Shown here: one piece after another, positions 59,547 through 64,000 of the stretch
Position numbering within the stretch: position 1 is the stretch's first letter
Layout: every line of letters begins with the position of its first letter
Assembly (NCBI GenBank): GCA_040399685.1
Contig: JBBART010000002.1
Coordinates: 124,001 to 188,000 of the forward strand
Direction of reading: 5' to 3'
Source of the DNA: CAIQQQ01 sp040399685
GTDB lineage: Bacteria; Pseudomonadota; Alphaproteobacteria; Acetobacterales; Acetobacteraceae
Length of the DNA: 64,000 nt
Notes under the pieces: generated by a model
Databases searched by the model: none
Told to the model about the DNA's origin: nothing
Seen by the model: only the letters and a program-made list of their open reading frames with translations
Made by a program: the position numbers and the translations under genes

Positions 59547-61862
59547 TTATTTCTTGATGCGCTGCCCTGCCGGGGCACGCGCAGCGGCAGCCGCGACGGT
59601 CGCTTCGGGGGCAACGATCTGGGCGGGTTCGGTTGTGAACAGTGCCTCAACCCTGGCGAAGCGGCGCGCCATCTCGTCCGTCAGTTGTCCTTGCGACGAC
59701 ACGACCCGTTGGATCGCGGCAAGCGCCTTGGTGCGTGCGGCATCGTCGCCGGGCAACATCCGGGGGATGGCCGCCACCGCGCGTTCCTCGTCCATCCGCA
59801 CGATCAGCGCCTGCTCACGCAGCAGTTCCTTTAACTGCATCAGGCTGATCCGCGCATCTGGCCGGTTGGCCTCGCGCTCCTGCATGAGAGCTGCAAAAAC
59901 GCGTTCGTCGACCGTTCGTTCACCACGGACAACAAAGATCAGCGCGCGCAGAGCCGCCTCTATCAGGCCACCATGTTCCACGCGCTTTTCCAGCGCGGCA
60001 TGCAGGTTGCTGGTGGCGGCTTCATGCGCCAGATCTCGGGCCTCCCTGCGACGTGGCGGGGTTTTGCCGTCACTCAAGCCCACAGCCGCCTGTAGCAGCG
60101 GGGCGCCATAGACCGTCAGGAACATCGTCTCGGTGAGGGCGTCGCGCATTTTGCCGAACGCTTCCAAGCCGCTGGTCATCGCCTCGGAAAAGGCGTGTTC
60201 ATTGGCCAGGAACGGGTTGTTCGCAACAGCGGGCGCACGGCGGTCACGTATCATGTCCGCCCAGGCGCGCACCGGCCACATGAACGGATTCTGTGACGAC
60301 ATCATTTCAAACCGGGCGCTGTTGGCATGAAGGCGGCGCGCAAGCTCGGCTGTGTGCTGGTTGCTCACAGACTTCACGATGGGGGCCATGAAATTTTCAT
60401 ACAGGGCCTTGTTCACCTCAGACACGCGCGCCGCCGTCTCGAACCGCCGTTCGTCTTCGGCATCGTTGCCGCCCAGCGCATGGATGTCGGCGAGCGTGCG
60501 TGGCTCGATGCGGAACAGATAGCGGCCATACACCAGATCCCGATGCTCGATGGTCTCATCGATATCGGCGATGACCGCCTCGTAGAGGCCGGGCGGCAGA
60601 ACGTCGATCATGTCCATGCAGTTGATGAACTGGTCGTGTTCCTTCACCGCAACCTTGCCGGACACGAAGATGCCCAGATGGCCGATGCTGTGGTGCAGCG
60701 TGTAGATGATCGTCTGGCCGCTCTTGGCCAGGTCGGCGTCGCTGGCATAGAGGTCTGTAATCCATCCCAAGGCCTGTTGCGGCGGGGTGATGTCGTCCCC
60801 CCAGGAGCAGAACACGACGATGGGCGAGCGGATGTTGCGCAGATCCACCTTCACGCCGGTGGAGGTGCGAATTTCGCCAGATGTCAGCTTGTTGCCGACG
60901 AACAGATTGTCGGCGATCCACTGCATCTCCTCTGCGTTGAGCAGGACCGGGCTGCCCCACCATGTCTCGAAGTCCAGGAAGCGGGCCGCTTCTGTGTCGA
61001 TTTTGGAGAAGGCGTTGTAGGGCTTTTTCCAACAGGTGTTGGCTGGGTTCATCTGTTCGAAATTGGCCACCAGCGCAGCACCGTCAAAGATGCCGTGCCC
61101 CAGATCGCCGGCCAGTGCCGTCAGCCAGGTTCCACCCAACATGCCGCCCAGGTAACGCAGCGGGTTCTTGCCATGCACACCCGCCCAGTATGACAGGGGG
61201 GCACCGGCCAGAATGATGGGGCCGACGCTGTCAGGGGTCATGGCGGCCATCATCATGATCTGCCAGCCGGCCTGGCAATTACCGATCAGGCAGGGTTTGC
61301 TGTCTGCGTCGGGGTGAAGGGCCGAGACTTTTCGCACGAACTGCGCCTCGGCATGACAAACGTCCTCGATGGTCTGGCCTGATATAGGTTCCGGCAGGAA
61401 ACCCACGAAATAACAAGGGTGACCGGCCCGCAGCGCCACGCCGATCTCGCTGTCATGCTTCATGCCGCCAATGCCTGGGCCATGGCCGGCACGGGGATCG
61501 AACACGATAAAGGGGCGTTTGGTCGGGTCTGTCGTCACATCGACGGGCGGGAGGACGCGTACAAGGACGTAGTTGACCGGGCGGGACAAGGTTCGGCCGT
61601 CCATGACGAGTTCGGCGCCGAAGTCGAGGACATGAGGCGCGAGCTGCTTTGTGCGTTCCACATAGGTGTCGCCACGTTGGCGCAGTGCGTCGAGGAACAG
61701 GATCGAGCGCTGCCATGCATCCACCCAGTATTCGCCGGCAGGACTGAAGTGACGCATTGGCCCGTCCATCCGCTCAGAGGCGGGTCCTGCTAACGCGGAA
61801 GGCCACAAACGCATGAACTGATTCATCAAAGCGGTTGCTTCGGTCTGGGATGTGCTGCTCAA
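59547..61862 (-). CDS. DUF3141 protein, PhaC-like alpha/beta hydrolase
   Basis: This large protein (771 residues with the TTG start) matches the DUF3141 family, related to class I poly-hydroxyalkanoate synthases. It retains a PhaC-type triad: Cys196 in the lipase box GNCQAGW, Asp356/357 in CSWGDDITPP and His395 in HSIGHLGIF. Conserved-looking blocks are FVGFLPEPISGQT and DVCHAEAQFVRKV. The last 300 residues are helical and charged. TTG at 61862 is preferred because GGAGG lies 7 nt before it; the first downstream ATG would cost 12 residues. It is the first gene of the fabI-pta-ackA operon. Whether it polymerises or hydrolyses acyl thioesters is unknown. Confidence 0.85.
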   Translation of the reverse strand: MSSTSQTEATALMNQFMRLWPSALAGPASERMDGPMRHFSPAGEYWVDAWQRSILFLDALRQRGDTYVERTKQLAPHVLDFGAELVMDGRTLSRPVNYVLVRVLPPVDVTTDPTKRPFIVFDPRAGHGPGIGGMKHDSEIGVALRAGHPCYFVGFLPEPISGQTIEDVCHAEAQFVRKVSALHPDADSKPCLIGNCQAGWQIMMMAAMTPDSVGPIILAGAPLSYWAGVHGKNPLRYLGGMLGGTWLTALAGDLGHGIFDGAALVANFEQMNPANTCWKKPYNAFSKIDTEAARFLDFETWWGSPVLLNAEEMQWIADNLFVGNKLTSGEIRTSTGVKVDLRNIRSPIVVFCSWGDDITPPQQALGWITDLYASDADLAKSGQTIIYTLHHSIGHLGIFVSGKVAVKEHDQFINCMDMIDVLPPGLYEAVIADIDETIEHRDLVYGRYLFRIEPRTLADIHALGGNDAEDERRFETAARVSEVNKALYENFMAPIVKSVSNQHTAELARRLHANSARFEMMSSQNPFMWPVRAWADMIRDRRAPAVANNPFLANEHAFSEAMTSGLEAFGKMRDALTETMFLTVYGAPLLQAAVGLSDGKTPPRRREARDLAHEAATSNLHAALEKRVEHGGLIEAALRALIFVVRGERTVDERVFAALMQEREANRPDARISLMQLKELLREQALIVRMDEERAVAAIPRMLPGDDAARTKALAAIQRVVSSQGQLTDEMARRFARVEALFTTEPAQIVAPEATVAAAAARAPAGQRIKK

Positions 61863-61937
61863 AGCGGCCTCCTTACCCGCACTCGGCGAAAGACCGATGC
61901 GGCATCGTCTTGAAATAGGTTTGCATATTCTGCGACA

Positions 61938-61943
61938 ATATAT
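61938..61943 (-). promoter_or_regulatory. -10 box of the DUF3141-fabI-pta-ackA promoter
   Basis: On the minus strand TATATT lies here. A start point near 61931 would put the FNR-type site at about -40, the class II activator position. The 5' leader would be about 70 nt. Confidence 0.5.
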
Positions 61944-61964
61944 AAATAAATATTGTGTTTTCAT

Positions 61965-61978
61965 TGATTTGTATCAAT
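61965..61978 (-). promoter_or_regulatory. perfect FNR/Anr-type box
   Basis: TTGAT-TTGT-ATCAA matches the FNR consensus TTGAT-N4-ATCAA at all ten fixed positions. It is 103 nt upstream of the DUF3141 start. A role for the + strand gene at 62278 is less likely because that would leave a leader of about 265 nt. Confidence 0.8.
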
Positions 61979-62277
61979 ATAAATCAGTAAAAAGTATTAC
62001 TAACTTTTTTAAAAATCCAACAAGAAAATTAACTTTACTGTCTTCGTGTAAAATTTACGTGATTCATATTGATATTTTGGTAATGAGTTCTGCCGTAGGT
62101 CTGTTTATTTTTTGTCTGAGGCATCACGGTTTTATATCAAAACGTATTGTTGCGTAGCAATGGAATGCCCGGCGGCGAACAGGGATTGGCGCTGTTGCCC
62201 CCGTACCGTCATCATGATGTCAGTGACGTCGCTCGTGGCCAAGCACTCAAAATATTGTGGTTAACCGAGGCAGCAAC

Positions 62278-64000
62278 ATGACCGATGCGACGAAAGATTT
62301 TACGGCAGGATTGGACGGCGGGTTCAAGCCGCATACGTCGCATTGGGGCGTGTTTTCCGCCAGATTACAGGGTGGCCAGCTGGAAGTGCGCGCGGACCCC
62401 AACGATCCAGATCCGAACGGGATCATCCATAATTTCCCCACGGCTTTGCAGCATCGCGCCCGTATCGCCCAGCCCATGGTCCGTCGCGGCTGGCTGGAGC
62501 GCGGCCCAGGACCGGATGACCGGCGTGGTGCGGACGAGTTCGTGCCGATGGCGTGGGATGCGGTGCTGGACCTGCTGGCGGCCGAACTGCGCAGGGTGCG
62601 CGATGCCCACGGGCTGGGTTCTGTGTTCGGCGGCTCCTATGGCTGGGCCAGTGCCGGGCGCTTTCATCATGCGCAAAGCCAGATCCACCGGTTCCTCAAC
62701 ATATCGCTGGGCGGGTATGTGCGGTCGGTGAACAGCTACAGTTCGGGCGCATCCTCAGTGCTGCTGCCGCAGATCCTGTCCAATTACGAAGACCTGACCA
62801 AGCGCAACGTGTCGTGGGACCAGGTGGCCGAGCACTCCGACATCGTGGTGGCATTCGGCGGCATGGCGCTGAAAAACAGCATGGTGGCCGGTGGCAGCAT
62901 CAGCAAGCATGTGGAGCGCGGCGCCATGGAGCGCGCTCGTGCGCGGGGTTGCGAATTCGTGCTGGTCGGCCCGCTGCGCGCCGATCTGCCGGACGAGGCG
63001 GGCGCTGAATGGATGAGCCTCATTCCCGGCACCGACACCGCGTTGATGATGGCGCTGGTGCACACGCTGGTCGTGGAGGGCCTGCATGACCGGGTGTTCC
63101 TGGATCGCTGCACCGTCGGCTGGCCGATCTTCGCGCAATATCTGCTGGGTGAGACCGATGGCCAGCCCAAGGATGCCGCCTGGGCCGCTGGGATCACCGG
63201 TGTGTCCGCCGAGGCGATTACGGCGTTGGCGCGTCGCATGGCCGGCCGTCGTGCGTTGGTGGTGGTGGCGCATTCCCTGCAACGCGCCCGGCACGGTGAG
63301 CAGCCGGTGTGGATGGCGCTGGTACTCGCCGCGGCTTTGGGGCAGTTGGGGTTGCCGGGCGGCGGCTATGCCTACGCCCTCGGCGCCATCGGTTACTACG
63401 GCCGCCGCACCAACGCGGCCCCGGCGCCCACCTTGGCGCAAGGGCGTAACCACGTGACGGATTTCATACCGGTGGCGCGCATTTCCGACATGCTGCTGCA
63501 TCCCGGCACCAAATATCGCTACAATGGCCGCACGCGCATCTACCCGCATATCCGCCTGGTCTACTGGGCCGGCGGCAATCCGTTTCACCACCACCAGGAC
63601 CTCAACCGCCTGCGCAAGGCGTTCGGCCGGCTGGACACGCTGGTGGTGCACGAGATGGCCTGGACCGCCACCGCCCGCCACGCCGACATCGTGCTGCCCT
63701 GCACGATGACGCTGGAGCGCGAGGATATCGGTGCCAGTTCCAACGATCCGGTCATGGTGGCGATGCACCAACTTGCCGAACCATATGGCCAAGCGCGTGA
63801 TGATTAGACAATCTTCGCCGGTTTGTCCGAGCGCCTTGGCACCGCGGAGGCGTTCACCGAAGGCCGCAGCGCACGGCAATGGGTGGAGTATCTGTATGAA
63901 AACACCCGCTCGGCCCTCGAAAAACTGGGCGAGCCGGCCCCCAGTTTCGAGGCGTTCTGGAAAGCGGGCGAGATCACGCTGCCGCAATTCCCCGATGATG
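62278..64000 (+). pseudogene. molybdopterin oxidoreductase (BisC/TorA/DMSO reductase type) with internal amber codon; runs off the window
   Basis: The frame encodes a molybdopterin-guanine-dinucleotide reductase of the biotin/methionine sulfoxide, TMAO or DMSO reductase group. Marks are the N-terminal HTSHWGVFSARLQGG, VFGGSYGWASAGRFHHAQ, the molybdenum-ligand serine region NSYSSGA at about 152-158, LIPGTDTALMMALVHTL and ADIVLPCTMTLERED. No twin-arginine signal is present, as in cytoplasmic BisC. At 63805-63807 a TAG interrupts the frame after YGQARDD; the next 64 codons to the window end continue the family sequence (TIFAGLSERLGTAEAF). The family normally has Tyr here, so one TAT/TAC to TAG change is enough. 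It is either a decaying gene or a sequencing error. Confidence 0.85.

Larger units (their letters stand above)
61863..62277. other. AT-rich divergent intergenic region
   Basis: These 415 nt contain no supported gene. From about 61920 to 62155 the sequence is strongly AT-rich, unlike anything else in the window. It contains the FNR-type box and an inverted repeat ACAATAT (61936-61942) with ATATTGT (61951-61957). A ribosome site GAGG lies 7 nt before the ATG at 62278. The frame across 61852-62157 has the composition of non-coding DNA. Confidence 0.6.

Noticed and set aside
61852..62157. Small + strand gene across the AT-rich gap
   Set aside because: No ribosome site; the frame starts inside the DUF3141 gene and its residues reflect AT-rich non-coding sequence.
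63805..63807. Pyrrolysine or other programmed decoding of TAG
   Set aside because: The family has Tyr at this place and alphaproteobacteria are not known for amber recoding. A simple mutation or read error is more likely.

Overview
The window is high-GC bacterial chromosome from an alphaproteobacterium. I favour the Rhodospirillales/Acetobacteraceae, but this is inference because there is no rRNA in the window. The evidence is the lysC-ptsP pairing, a complete dcw cluster running on through lpxC-bamD-recN-ligA, a meso-diaminopimelate-type MurE, alphaproteobacterial forms of FtsA, FtsL and RNase P RNA, and T/A-rich hairpins of the kind dispersed in acetic-acid-bacterial genomes. No transposase, integrase, phage gene or CRISPR array was seen.

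Layout: 1-4.1 kb carries the 3' end of lysC, a nitronate monooxygenase-like gene and ptsP on the + strand. It ends in a hairpin-rich gap facing a DUF4337 membrane protein. A tRNA-Val(CAC) and a DUF3108 protein follow. From 30.7 kb down to 5.7 kb, on the - strand, runs mraZ-rsmH-ftsL-ftsI-murE-murF-mraY-murD-ftsW-murG-murC-murB-ddl-ftsQ-ftsA-ftsZ, then lpxC, bamD, recN and ligA. Most junctions are 1-14 nt overlaps, so this is one translationally coupled envelope and division operon. It is headed by a MraZ operator of four exact TGGG repeats in 10-bp register and closed after ftsZ by a perfect 19-bp hairpin.

31-37.6 kb holds rnpB with its terminator, a lytic transglycosylase, a probable small RNA on the + strand, an N-formylglutamate amidohydrolase-like gene, tRNA-Val(GAC), a metallo-beta-lactamase-fold hydrolase, an orphan peptide-type ABC binding protein, and cysK divergent from an Rrf2-type regulator. 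37.7-40.4 kb has a 1-Cys peroxiredoxin, a 58-residue membrane protein with its own terminator, and the sulfite reductase hemoprotein cysI. 40.5-46.1 kb is a phosphate-starvation operon, Pho box-pstS-pstC-pstA-pstB-phoU-phoB, without phoR.

46.2-56.5 kb looks accessory: an orphan TAXI binding protein overlapping a DUF4239 membrane protein, a YidB/OmpA-type envelope protein, a 1947-residue protein joining a transglutaminase-like domain, an SF1 helicase and a Vsr/MTES_1575-like nuclease, and a small unknown protein. 56.5-61.9 kb is a - strand operon encoding a PhaC-like DUF3141 protein, FabI, a phosphotransacetylase and acetate kinase. A perfect FNR-type box (TTGATTTGTATCAA) lies at a class II position upstream, suggesting oxygen-limited control. 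The window ends in a molybdopterin oxidoreductase of the BisC/TorA type interrupted by an in-frame amber codon.

The best candidates for undescribed biology are the anti-Shine-Dalgarno small RNA near 32.6 kb, with paired operator-like sites around its promoter, the FNR-linked DUF3141-fabI-pta-ackA operon, and the giant helicase-nuclease.
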